DNA from: Fistularia commersonii
Taxonomy: Eukaryota; Chordata; Actinopteri; Syngnathiformes; Fistulariidae
Assembly: GCA_037954325.1 (NCBI GenBank)
Contig: JBBMNZ010000019.1
Coordinates: forward strand, 7,950,501 to 8,014,500
DNA: 64,000 bases
Direction: 5' to 3'
Shown: in pieces, positions 12,201 to 25,869 of the stretch
Position numbering within the stretch: position 1 is the first letter of the stretch
How the letters are laid out: every line of letters starts with the position of its first letter
Translations under genes and position numbers: made by a program
Notes under the pieces: model-generated
Told to the model about the DNA's origin: nothing
Seen by the model: the letters and a program-made list of their open reading frames with translations, nothing else
Database searches by the model: none

Positions 12201-15200
12201 ATGACTTTCATATTAAACATGCAGCAATACTTATAATGCCAGTTGTTCATTAAACAACAGAAAGTATTGAGGGTATTTATATTTTTTACGTGGTCCTCAG
12301 TAGTGTAATAGGTCACTTACGTCATCTATTTCAGGGCTTGCCGCACTGAAACAACCTTCGCTTAACCCTGTTCTCTGTATCCTCTTCTCTCACACCGAAT
12401 ATCTTCATGTCCTCTCGCTGCAGCAATAAAACTCCTCTTCAGTCTTCCTCTAGGCCTCTTGTCTGGCAGTTCTAACCTTAGCATCCCTGACCAATATATT
12501 CACTATCCCTCCCCTGTATATGAAAAAAACCTCTCAGTCTGGCCTCTGACCTTATCTGCAAAACATCTAACATGCGCTGTCCCTTCTGATTGAGTCATTC
12601 ATGATCCTATCCATCCTAGTCAATCCCAGAGAACCTCAATATATTCAGCTCTGCTTCCTGTCTTTTCCTCAATGCCATTGCCCCAAAATCATTTTTCACA
12701 GCTGGTCTCAGTCCCGTCTTGTACACCTTTACTTTCACTCTGGCTGATACTCTATTATCACACTTTACCCACACTTTTCGCTACCCATTCCAACCTGCTT
12801 GAACACATACCTTCCCCTCTTGTCAACACTGTCCTTTGTTCTAAACTGTTGACCCCAAGTACTAAAATCCTCCACAACACATCATCATAATCCTCCTAAA
12901 TACCGTTTTTAAATTTTATCTATGATCTTCAATGTCATCACAAACAACCACTTGTCTTTCTAATTTTTACAATTATTCTGGCTTCTCAGAGCCATCAGGT
13001 ATTTTTGTCAAGAGCATAACAAAAGACAGTGCTGTAGATCAGGATGGGCGTATTCATGTGGGAGACCAGATAATAGCTGTAAGTATCAGTTACCGTCCCA
13101 GTTTCTTTTAAGTATTTTTAATGTCTTGGGATGAGTTAATCCCTGGGTTCACAAAGGATCGCCCTCTGCAGGTTGATGGAGTAAACATCCAGGGACACAC
13201 CAATCAACAGGCAGTGGAAGTCCTCCGACACACAGGCCAGACAGTCCACCTTAAACTGATCCGGCGTGGTTTCAAGCCGGACGAGATCCCCCCTGCTGTG
13301 GCTCCCAGTGTTACCATCCTGCCCCCTTCCACCGCCATAGTGAAGGAAATGGAGCTTGAGAGACAGAAGGCTGAGGAAGCAGCTCAAGGGAGACTAGGTG
13401 AAGGGGAAAAAAATAATGAGGACAGAAGGATGTCGTCTTATTCAACAGCCTGTGAGTGTAATCGTCATTTGATATCATTTTTAGTTACTTGGCTTAGTCA
13501 GCAGTTATATCTGTGTGCTTCCAAATTGAAGTGGCTCACATCAATATAGTAGTTCCAGTAGCATGATATCCAACAGTCATATTTGTTGTTATTTCTAAAT
13601 ACTCCATGTAATGGCAGTCCAGCACAACATTTACATAGTACCTGTTTGATAAAAAAGTAAACTTATTTAGTATGGTCTATATATATTAACCTATTATTTT
13701 GTGTTAGGAATGATACTGAATACATAGTGTTTTTACCTCATAAATACAATAATTGAATAAGTAGATCAATGTCACGTAATGAGAGGGGAGTCTGTTTTTA
13801 ATTTTCACAGACACAGTCCATGACCATTAAAAGTGTTTTTTCTTTGTTAAAAGCTTGTAACATTATCTTGAAAAGCAATGTCAAATTTCATCATGGCAAC
13901 AGAGCTTAGTTTTTCCTTTCGGACACCTTTCACCTCTCATCTAAGAGGCTTCTCCAGTTTTGAATTGTATCTTTGAAAATTAATGCCCTCCATCTTACTG
14001 TTAAATTATTGAACAATACAGACTCCACATCAAATGTATTCACCGTGTTGCATGTGATATGGAGGTAGGTTAACCCAAATGCTGAACTGTAGCTAGCCAT
14101 AAAAATACAAGGAATTGAGATTTGTCTAGTTAGTAAAGAAAAAGGACACTGGAGCAAATGGTTTCAAAATAATAGAAGGGTAGAGAATGGAAGTAATGAG
14201 ACAAATAAAAACCGGTGAAAAACTTGACCTTCCTTGAAGATTCTAAACTTAAATCATAACGATCTAAAAGGGCGCTCTGAAGGGTGCAGCAGGTAGAGCA
14301 ATCTTCTTTGGAACCAAACATTCTTGGTTTGATTCCTGCCTCCTCCTAGTGTGTCTAAATGTTGTTGAGCAAGACACTGAACCCCTAACTGCTCCCCTGG
14401 CGCTGGTCGACCGCATGCCTACTGCTCATGGTTCATCCATGATGGGTTAATTGCAGGGAATGAATTTCCCCACGGGGATTAATAAAGGACAAATTATTAT
14501 TATTAAATATCACGCATATGTTTGTCGCAGCGCTGATATCCGTCATGTTTTATTATTAATATTTAACTGTGTTATTACAATACTTGTTTTTAAAAAAATT
14601 AAACAGTAAGCAAGCTAGAGGAGGTAAATAAACAAAAGACTAATTTCCAGCTGTATTCACAGGACCTCCAGGCTACTACAGAAGCAAGCAAGCTCTTTGG
14701 ATAAGATGTTTAGTGTCCCGAGTAACAGAGAAAGCTGTATTGTGATCTGGCACCTTGTACAAGGGCAACAAGAAGATAACGTAAACCCTCCCAGACAAGC
14801 AGTTGAGTGACAGAGAAAATTGACAATATAAAAATGGCAAGACTGCTTTTTTTTAACTCATGTGAAAACTGTCAAGATACCAGTGCAAGGTTATGCAGGG
14901 ATTTTATGAATTGCAAAAAAAAAGTGTAAAGTTATGAAAATAAGAAGTAAAACAGATGTTTGTCAACTGCAACAATAGCATGGAGCAAAATCCTGGAGAT
15001 TCAGTACTGAAGAAGCCTCATGGATGAAGAGGGTGAAATGTCTCCAAGTGAAGAAATAAAAGTCCAGTTGCCATGACAAGAATGACTACATTATTTTATT
15101 ATAACTACTCAAACAATCATCCAGAATGTAGTATTTATATTGTCTCTTTTCCTTCCTTGCCCTTTTGATTTTATGAATTGATTTTAAAGATGAGAAATAA

Positions 15201-18200
15201 AAATGTCAGCCATGTCATGCATAGATATTGATGGAGTAATTTAATGGCCAAGTAGTTGTGTACCATGTACGGTACAAAACCAAACCTTGAAGGTTGAAAA
15301 AAAGGTTCATGAATCAAATCTTGAATGCTCTCTAAGATTCTTTGAAAAAAAATCACACAAATAATGAGAGAGAGTTTTTTTTTTCAACCTTGATACTATT
15401 TTCCAATCTTATTGGTCAATTTGATGAAATCTGAAAAAATGTCAGAACCCATCAAATATTAGGCAAGAATACTAGAAATGTATATGCAACCAGAAAAGAG
15501 GTATGAAGTCAATCCTAAGAGCATTTGATTTGTTCTGAGTCTGTCAAATGAAAGTGATTTATTTGCACTTGCTCAAGTTATATTCCGTGACAACATTAAG
15601 GAATTATAGACATTCCGATTGTACGGCTCTGGCACAGTATTGCACTGATCCAGTAACCTTTGTCCTTATTATTAGTCTCGAAATAATATGGGAAAGCTGC
15701 CCAAGCTGCCCTTTAAATGGAGAGAATGGTTTTACCATTTTCCAGATATACATACACTTGTCACTGTAAGGTGTCAAATTAGACAAAAAGGCAAATCAAT
15801 TAAGTATTGATTAATATTTTCTTCATTATACTTTTAGACTGAAGAGTTTCTGGGCCTGTGCATGCATACTGTCAAGTGGCTCTGCCTGACCTTGTGTCTT
15901 ATTATTCATTGTGTTTCACTCATGACAGATGAAAAGCAGCTGCAGACAAAGAGTGAAGGATCTGATGTCCGCTCTGCTATGAATAAGCTAACAGAAGACA
16001 AACATGGTAAGAGGCTGGAGTCTTTCTTCAAGCATATCCGACGTAATGGTCATTGTAGTCAAGAACACACATAAATACAGTCCGTCATTGAGTATGTTGA
16101 GAATTGGGTAGTTTTTCTTTCATTTTCAAGACAATAGTGCTGAGTGGTGAAATATAGAAATGAAAGTAGTTTTTGTTCTGCAAACGACTATGCTGACACT
16201 TGTGAATGGTTAATGGAGAAGCATCGCTTTTATAATAAACTAATGTCAATTATTAAAAGGAATGGCGCTCACAACTGTGGAAGAGGAAGATCTAATAAAG
16301 AAGTGGCAGGGGATTCTTGGTACAAGTAATGAGGTTGTGGTACGTTTCTTTTTGTGATTCTGCACTCTCAATCAAACCCCACTTACCACAGTTCAGTTCC
16401 TGACTTAAAAAAATTGAATAAACATTAAAAGTGAAAGAAAAAAAATGACATGCCATTTTAGATATTATTATTATTTGTCCCTGTGGCAGGTGGCTCAGGT
16501 GGAGAAGTTCAGTGAAAGCAGTGGCCTGGGGATCAGTCTAGAAGCCAATAGCGGGCATCATTACATCCGCTCTGTCTTACCTGAGGGACCTGTCGGACGC
16601 TGTGGCAAGTTGTTCAGTGGTGATGAGCTGGTTGAGGTAGGATGCTGCTAAAGCTGCGCTGTTGCATTTTTTGTTTCTAGTGGCAATGTATCCTCTGTTT
16701 TCCAATTGATAATTACACGGAGTGCCAATTCACTACTCATACAGAAACCAACTCGTTTTTGATAGAGAACAGTGTTTTACACCAATATGGAGCAGAAAAA
16801 AGTGCTGTGGCTCATCCAATGCTGTTTTGATCTTTTGCAAATCAGCGTGCTACCAACGTTTTTGGAAGGAGTTATTTGTCTGTTTCCAGGGTAGTTCTAA
16901 AAAAAACTAGAAAGTTAGATCCAACCTATGTCCAAAATATATCTTTTTATGTTGTGTAAAACAGCAGTCCTATTTGTGTGGCCCTAAGATAATTTTTTTT
17001 TTGCAGGTCAATGGCATATCACTTATTGGTGAAACACACAAGGAAGTAGTCAAAATCTTGAAGGAACTTCCATTATGTGTACACATGACCTGCTGCAGGC
17101 CAGCCCCCCACCAGCAGACTGAAAATGAACCTGTCCAACCTACACCTGATGCCTCATTCACCGTGTCTAAATTAAAGGTACTGTACTTTAGTTCCAGTGC
17201 AACATATATTTTGATATTTGTCAAGAATTTGTTGTGTTTGAGAATCCAATTCGACAGTACTCTGAAAGAGGTAAATTAATATAAACTTAACAATGTATCA
17301 TAAAAAATACAGGTTTGATGGTCTGTGATCAGAAGCAAAGGGAATACAATTGGACAGAAGTACTCTGTAACTACAGTACCTCTGTCTTAATAATAAATCA
17401 TTTACATTCACGATTGCAAATTATGATAGATTGTAAACATTGCCAGACTTGAATTAAATTAAGACCAATGTATTTATATCTCAGTATATTTCTGACATTT
17501 CTTAGAAATATGAGACTTCTAAAGCAACTTCCCTTTGGGGTATAGGTTTTCATCTTGTCTGTTTTATCTGTGATAGTGCACTAAGGCTCTAGCATCCTGG
17601 AAATATTTCCATTTTATCTACTGCCAGAAACCTAAGCCAGAGCAAAAGGGTAGCATCCCATGGGCTGGGTGTAAAAGTGAGGAAGGTACAGTGCTACATA
17701 GAAATTTGGGACTTTTCCTTTGCAGAAACAAATAGAGCTAAGCAGTGCGTGTGTTGCCGAGGATTCAGAGGTGAAAACAACAGTTACAACGCAGGATAAT
17801 GTAACAGAGGAGGCAATGTCATCTTCCTTTGCCATGTGGGAGTTGGATATCCAGAATATTGAACTCGAGAAGGCAGAAGGTGGATTAGGATTCAGCATTC
17901 TGGACTATCAGGTGGGAATATGGAACTGTACCAATGGTTACTTTGCATGACTTTTTCAGTAGCATTTAGAGTTTTAGAGTTAGTCTTTGTAATTTGTCAA
18001 TAGCAATTTTCTCACATTAGTAAGTGAAAGCCTCTTCCGTACTTTTTAAGTCCACTTTCTATGTAATTTTTGTAGGATTTAAGCCTGACTTAAGTTTACT
18101 GTCTTGGCAATGTCACAGGACCCAATGGACCCCGCAAAGACTGTTATTGTGATTCGCTCTCTGGTTCCAAGTGGTGTAGCTGAACAGGATGGCCGGCTGT

Positions 18201-21200
18201 TGCCGGGAGACCGACTAATGTATGTCAACACCACTAACCTGGAAAATGCCAGCTTGGAGGATGCTGTCCAAGCCTTGAAGGGTGCCAGGCTGGGAAAGGT
18301 GCAGATTGGAGTCGCCAAGCCATTACCTGTAAGTATGATTCAAAATACAAGAATTGGATTTGTATTCCTTTTTTCTACACAATTGTGTGTCTGAAACATT
18401 GTCGTGCTGTATTTGGACACTTGGTTGGTGTTTTCAATTTGTGTTATGAAGAATATATACATTTTGTTAAAGAATTTATGATTTATTAATGTAAGGGTAA
18501 TAGTCAAGCTCCCTGCACATCATGAGATTTTTTGTATCAAGTCACAAGGGCTCAGCTTACAACGGCTTAAATTTTTCATGCAGGAAAAAGTGTGGAGGTA
18601 GGCTGCATGGTTTAACATTCCACCTACTGTTCTTTCAGCCAAGAAGACCATCTGAAAAGGCTTCTTGCTTTTTGTTTTATTACTATGTTATTGAATTTTC
18701 AAGAGCTTACATCAAGCACCTGTCAAAATATTTGCTCTGCATATAAACCCGTCTTCAACAAGCACCTATTGTCTTTTTATCGGATGTTTCTCCTGTCAAC
18801 AATTTGCATTTTTTCAAGCTTGAAAACTGCATTTTGCTTGTATTAAATTCACCATTGGATTACGCAGTTAGACCTTTGGGCTGACATGGTTAGCTGGATT
18901 ACAGAACTGTAGGAAGTCTGTGCGAGTTATCCATTTTGTCCCGCAGGATGTGGAACATGCTCTACCTCAGACGGGTATATTGTATATTGCTTACTGTTTC
19001 GATCAAAAAAAAAAAAAAAAAAAGAAAATCAATTCAGAAATAAAGCTGGAAGAAACTGAAAGAATTTCTGCACTTTCCTAGGGAATATGCGGGTATTCCC
19101 ACTCTCCACACCCATATGGTGAGCAGGAAATAACATCATCATCCACCACCCATTCATTTGACTTCACCAATATTTTGGTTGAGGAAGGAGAGGAGGAAGG
19201 ACTGACTGGGGGCATCCTTTACCGAGCAGAGCCTGCATTGGTTAGTTAGCGTAAAAAAAAAAGAAGAAAAAAGAAAATCCCGGGTATTGAGGGAAAAATG
19301 TGAACCGCTTGTGTTTTATCTACTCAACAGTATATTAGCAACAAGTACTCAGTAAAGGACTGCATTTATGTTTATTGAAATTCATTTTTATTTAGCATTA
19401 CAGGAAATCAGGATAATTTGAGCTAGTTGTAATTGGATTGTTCCCTAAATCAGTAATAAGTCAGACCTGTTTTAAGCTACTCCAGATAGCTAAAAGTATA
19501 TCTGTTGTCACAGATTGACACCAGTGAAGCAGACCTGTCTGATGAGAAGGTGTTAGAACACTCTTACTCGGGGAAAGAGGACAACACTTTCGAAGCCTCA
19601 AGGATTGCTCTTCATGGAAGCAGTTGTAGTGCAGACATGGATTACCTGCATTCATCTACACCCAAGGTAGGCAACCAATTTTGTGCAGTACAGCCCACAT
19701 CCGTTACGGACACCAGAGGCACATCTTGAAATTACCGTATTTTTCGTCCTATAAGTCACGCTTTTTTTCATAGTTTGGCCGATCATGCAACTTATACTCA
19801 GGTAAAACTTATATATTAAAATATGTATGGTAATTTCACATGTTTGTTATTTTCACACTGACAGGTGTGAGAGTGCGCTCTAAGGATGTGTGCCAGTATC
19901 TGCTACTCCTATTACTCCTATACCACGGAAAGCTTAATATTTAAACATCAACTTATAAAGACAACTGAGAAAGACTGAACACAAATACCCCCAAAAGGAA
20001 AATCATATTCTGCAGTTTACAAGCTGCAAGTAGTGAAATATGCAGCTGAAAACGGTAATCGAGCAGCAGGAAGAAAGTTTGAAGTGAGCGAGAAACTAGC
20101 GAGGGACTGGCAAAAAGCGGAGGATACTCTACCTGCAATGACGAAAAAAAAAAAAGATAATCGCGGGCTAAAAGCTAGATGGCCACAGCTAGAGGAACAA
20201 GTTCACAAATGGGTGCTTGAACAAAATGCTGCCAGGAGAGGCTTGTCAATGGTGCTGCTACATCTCCGCACCCAGTTAGTTGCCAAGGCGATGAATATAA
20301 ATGACTTTAGGCGAGGAACTTCTTGGTGTTATCGCTTCATGCCACGCAACTGCCTCTATATCAGAGCACGGACAACGATGTCCCAAAAACAGCCACACAG
20401 AAGAGGAAGCGGCGCACCGCTTACCTCAAGAGTCGGCAGAGTTGCTCAGAAATGACACCAAGGGATGAAAAATTCAGTGGATTTAGTGATTTAGAGTGAG
20501 ACAGAGAGTTTGGTAAACTTGTTATGCTATGTTGTTTATGCTATAGTTATCTGAATAGCTGTTATAGCTGAATAGTGTGTATTTTTTGAGGGGTATATTT
20601 TCGTACGAGGTCTTTCTTGAATAATATAAATACAAGATTCATATAAGGTGTAATGATAAATAATTACTGTTACTGCCAGAACTGTATAGATGTTCTGTGG
20701 CATCATGGGAATCACATTCTATCGTCAGCAATGGCTGAACACCCAAATTTCAAGCATTTCAATTCTGCCCTCTCAGGTTCCCTTATACTACATATTTGCA
20801 TATATATTTGCATATTTAAGTATGACTCCAAGGATTTATTCCTCTTGCCCTGGCCCTAGAAAGAGAGTGTGTGGTGGGATTCATCACGGTCTGGTCTTGT
20901 TCTGTTTGTACATTTTGTACATTGTGCCCTCGAGTACACCAGTAATTTTTGCTGTTCTGTATAGACTACCGATGGCTTCTCTATGGCTCATTATGAGGAG
21001 GGCAGGATGGCGTCTTAGCAAGATATATTACCCCTGTTGGGGAATTGTCTAACTAACCGTGTAGAACGTTCATTCAGCCGCTATGCTTTGTTTTACCCTA
21101 GCTGACAGCTCGACTGGACTTGTTGGATGATCATCCCTGCTTTGCAACATCATCCGGCCTTGGAGAGAATACTCAATCGTTCTCTCAGGAGGAGTCCCCC

Positions 21201-24200
21201 TCCTTTAAGCCTCCAAGTTTAAGAGGGCCTGTTCTTGCCTATGATGCCATACTAAGAGGTTCTGATCATTACTTGGCACAGTGCACGACCAAAGAGGAAC
21301 CAGTGGATCGATCAAAGTCTTACAGCCCATATGCTGAAATAGAATCCAGAGGAAACGTCCCATCAGAGCCTTCAGAGTCACACAAATATCACATTGAGCC
21401 CATTCTCTCATTCGGAGTAACTTGTGACAAAGATGATTTGATCAAGGCAAGAAATTACTTTGATAAGTGGTGTGAATCTTTGCTACTGATTTATATTACT
21501 TGAATACAGGTCTTCTGATAACATTTCCTCCTATTTTTAAAAACTATGTGTTGGGTCAGTGCAGCGCGGCACAGGGGGTTTGAGCAATTTTCATTGGAAG
21601 TGAACATTGCTGGTTCAATTCGCGGCTCTCCTAGCCTGTCGAAGTGTTGTTAGCAAAACACTGAACCCCTAACTAGTGCTGCTTGCCAACTGCTCGTGGT
21701 TCATCCATGATGGGTAGAATTCAGAGAGAAATTTCCTGCAAGGGATTGATAAAGTATCACAAGATTAAATAAAAAGATATTTATGTAAATTGTGACATTG
21801 TTCTTTTTCAAGGTATTTATCTCTATTATTTCAAAATGATTTATTTTCAAAAGGCAGATCACATTTTCATGATTTCAAGAAATTATATAAATGAGTAATA
21901 ACTTACAAGTGAATGAAAAACATATAAATTAAGTATTTCAATTTAAAACAATCAAGCGTTTATGTTTCTGTGTAGCATCTTAGTGTAGACTCCATGGTCT
22001 TTGAATTCTTGCATTATAGTTTTCTTTTCCTTTTTTACTAACACCTGTGTTAAAATATCCACTTCAAGGACAAGGAGGTAGGTGTTGGAAAATCAGCAGA
22101 AGATGGTGACAAAGAAGTATTGACCTCCGGAAGCAATTTTGAAAGGACGATCACCGTTGTCAGGGGCAACTCCAGCCTAGGTTTGTGTTAATTTCTTTAA
22201 ATTCTCATATTTGTTATTTCCTTGTCATGTTGTAGGGAAGTGCAAATGAGGTTGAGGCAAAGGCCCTCGCCCTCTCCTTTTGAGCCAAAGAACACGTAGG
22301 ACAAAATGAAACAATTTTGATTGTTTTCCAGTGTGAAAGGGTCACTCTATTGTCTTGTAGGGTATTTACATTTCAAACCTTCCCAAGGGGCTACAAACAC
22401 CTGAAAGAATATAAATTTTAATTTCCAAAACAAATAGGTATTATCAAGGTACCTGATTGAAAATTGTGCTTTTTAACGCTCTCCATTTCATAATGACATA
22501 GATTATGTGTCAACCTAAGTGATTCCACTGAGAATTGAATGAAACCTAATGAATAAAAGACCAGGTCTCTGGTTGCCATATTGTTTTCCAACATTTATAG
22601 CTTTACATCATAGCATTTACAGTCACAATTCTAAAAATGTTTACTTTAGATTATTACTTTTGATCTAAAATGTTTTTTATGTGAGTTTTAAATGATTATT
22701 TTTACAGGGATGACTGTCAGTGCCATGAAAGGAGGTCTGGGTATGCTGGTACGCGGCATAATCCATGGTGGGTCCATTAGTCGTGATGGACGTCTTGGCG
22801 TAGGTGACCTTATACTGGCCATCAATGGAGAGCCAACTGCCAATCTGACCAACGCTCAGGCACGTGCCATGCTTCGAAGACACTCTCTCATCGGCCCAGA
22901 TCTGGGGTAAGAATGGAGTTACACATCTGACTAAAGATGTCTACGCAATGTTTGGTCACTAATGGTATCTCAAAACCAGTTTTGTAAAGTGAAATCAGTT
23001 AGATAAATTGGTTGATATTTAAGTACCCTGATGTGTGTTTTCATTCGTCCATCCATTTCTTCTGGATGGATGAATTATCGATTCTTTTGTTTCAAGATCT
23101 AGTCTTTACAACACTAGGATTGTCTCTGCCAACTTTACCAACAGCATAGTTATATTCACTGTAGGTTTTTAATGTTTAATTCAGCAATACTTAACAGCCT
23201 TCTCTATATTGACTTTAATGCTTATGAAATCATTGGTAGCTGTTTTTTTTTTCTGCTGATCAAAGGAAGTTTGATTGCCTTAAAGCTAAATATGATTTAC
23301 AACAAATTGTCATTATATTAGCATTAAATATCATACCATTCTTCCCACTGGTTGAGGGAGGTGTATGGAGTGGATAAGTTATTTTTAAAGTTCTGCTTGC
23401 CAAACTAAACCTGGCACTCAGCCTTGGTGCATAAAAGCAAACTCTTCACATTCTAGATCTGCTTGTACACCTGAGGATGATCTGTGCCCATTTTATGTGT
23501 GAGTATATGACTAACTTTCACATCTGTGTCGTTTCACAAGGAGACTACAGTCTTCTCCATATTCAGTCGATCTTCTCTTCAGTCCATGAAGGTCTATTTT
23601 CCAGATTAAGAATATAAATTCATAGATATGAATTTTGAAATATCAATTTGTCTATTTGATTGTTTGATAAATCCAAAACTAATAATGAAGTTTGAATTTC
23701 AGTCATTACAAAGGCTCTTTTTTGCTTGTTCTGTTACACTTAAATTCTAAAACAATGAAAACAGAAAATGTACTTGACATTTATAGCTAGATGAAGCTTC
23801 ATTGACTGCATAACTAAACTAGCCTCATGATTTTCCTCATCTATTCATCTGACTAATATGTTTGGCATGGTTATAACCAAACTATACTAATTTACATAAT
23901 TCCTTTTTAACACAATAAAGTGTCCACATTGCACTAACCTTTGAGTTTAAGCATGACCATATTGCTCACTGCATGTCATTTCATTATTTCTCTGGGGTTC
24001 ATTTCCATCCCTCTTCACATGACATCATGTTTGAAAACCAAATCAAGCCATCTGCTGTCAATTTGTCGACTTCACTCCAATGTGTTAATGTGCCCTTCAG
24101 AATCAGCCTCAGTCACAAATGTTTGGAAATGGGTCTGTAATTGGTTATCAAATTTTATCAGTCAGGTTTTGGTTCATTTGTAATTGGAATTAGTAAATTG

Positions 24201-25837
24201 CTCATGAATTAATGATAGACCTGCCCTTCAGATTTTTCACACGAGCATTGAGCAAACAGTAAATTGATTTTTTCAGACATAGGTGATTACACGAAATGTG
24301 TTTTGCTCATTTAGATGTGAAATGCTGTACAATTAACTGACATCTCACCTTGAGTTGTTATTAAGCAGAAATTATTGAATTTAAGACAGACAGGATCTGT
24401 CCAGGTCATGCAATTTAATCTGGATGGAGCTGAGAGAAATGAGCCTCTGAATGCAAATGAGATTTTTTTGTTTTAATATAGAGGTTTTCTTTCACACCTG
24501 GTTACATATCAGTGCATGCCTCTATTTGATCTAAAATACCATGTGAGTTTATGTCAGCAACTGAAGTGAGTAAACGGTCTTGCATTATATTAAGGATTAT
24601 TCGACTCAGTGCGTGTGTCTGTTTGTGTGTGTGTTTGTGCATATTTAGAATTACATATGTCCCTGCTGAATATCTAGAGGAATACAAGACCAGCCTTGAG
24701 CAGACAAAAGATGACGTCTTTTCTGAAGCAGTACCGGTCTTAGTTCTTGTATCCAAGTATGTACCAATATGCCTTCCACAATAATATTTCTAATATGATG
24801 CCCTGAAAACAATGTAGACTTGAATCATGTTGTATGTGTCCCTGAAGCTTTAACCCCAGACAATCAAATTAACCCAGAATCTTACGTATGTGTTTTCTTG
24901 TTTCAATTAGTGATGTTCCCAACCTCCCAGAGCGGGAAGATGGGGAGGGAGAGGAGAGCACATCTTACAGCAACTGGAACCAACCACGGCTGTGAGTAGA
25001 TACACATTGTATCTATGCTTGTAATCTAATTTTATGGACATGTCCATGACACCATTTAGGGCATATCAATGCCACTGCCATATCTTTAAAGTGAAAAAGG
25101 TGAAAATCTTACATACTGTTGTTGTTACTTCCCCCAGAGTGAAGCTCTTCAGACAGCCAGGCAAGTCCCTGGGGATCAGTATCGTTGGGGGGCGAGGGAT
25201 GGGCAGCCGACTGAGTAACGGCGAGGTGATGAGGGGCATTTTTATAAAGCACATCTTGGAAGACAGTCCTGCAGGACAAAACGGGACATTGAAGACAGGC
25301 GACAGGATTGTAGAGGTAAACAAGAATTTTTGTTTTTTTTTTTGCTTATTTTCTTTCACTTTGCTTGTCTTTTATTGAGAATCACATCATATTTATAGAA
25401 AACTAGTACCTTCAAAAGGTTACCGCAGAACTGCAAAGAACAGTTTGAGGACAGGTCTAAGAACACATCAGCATTTTCAAGACTTTTGATTTTACATAAC
25501 AGCACAACCTATTCAGTAGGAATACATTATAAAAAGGGATATTGCCATGAACTGCTGTTTCACGGAATACAGAGGGATACTATCCCTAAGATCCATGATA
25601 CCTGAACACGATATCTCTACAAGGTGGATGGAGTTGATCTAAGAGATGCCAGTCATGAGGAGGCAGTGGAGGCCATACGCCGCGCAGGAAACCCTGTGTC
25701 ATTCTTGGTCCAGAGCATTATCCACCGGCCGAGGGTAAGTCTGAAGAAGGGGGCCTGGGGCAATCTAATGGAGTCACAATTTGAGGGTTAAAATCTCACA
25801 TCTGAAAGATGGTTTCCTCTAACACCAATCATATGTG

Positions 25838-25869
<32 letters not shown>

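Noticed and set aside
18947..18974. A 28-nt exon-like island (CCCGCAG acceptor, GG|GTATAT donor) encoding DVEHALPQT in intron 17
   Set aside because: Its inclusion between exons 17 and 18 shifts the frame into a stop early in exon 18, while direct joining of 17 to 18 is in frame. It could be a relic or poison exon, but I cannot support it.
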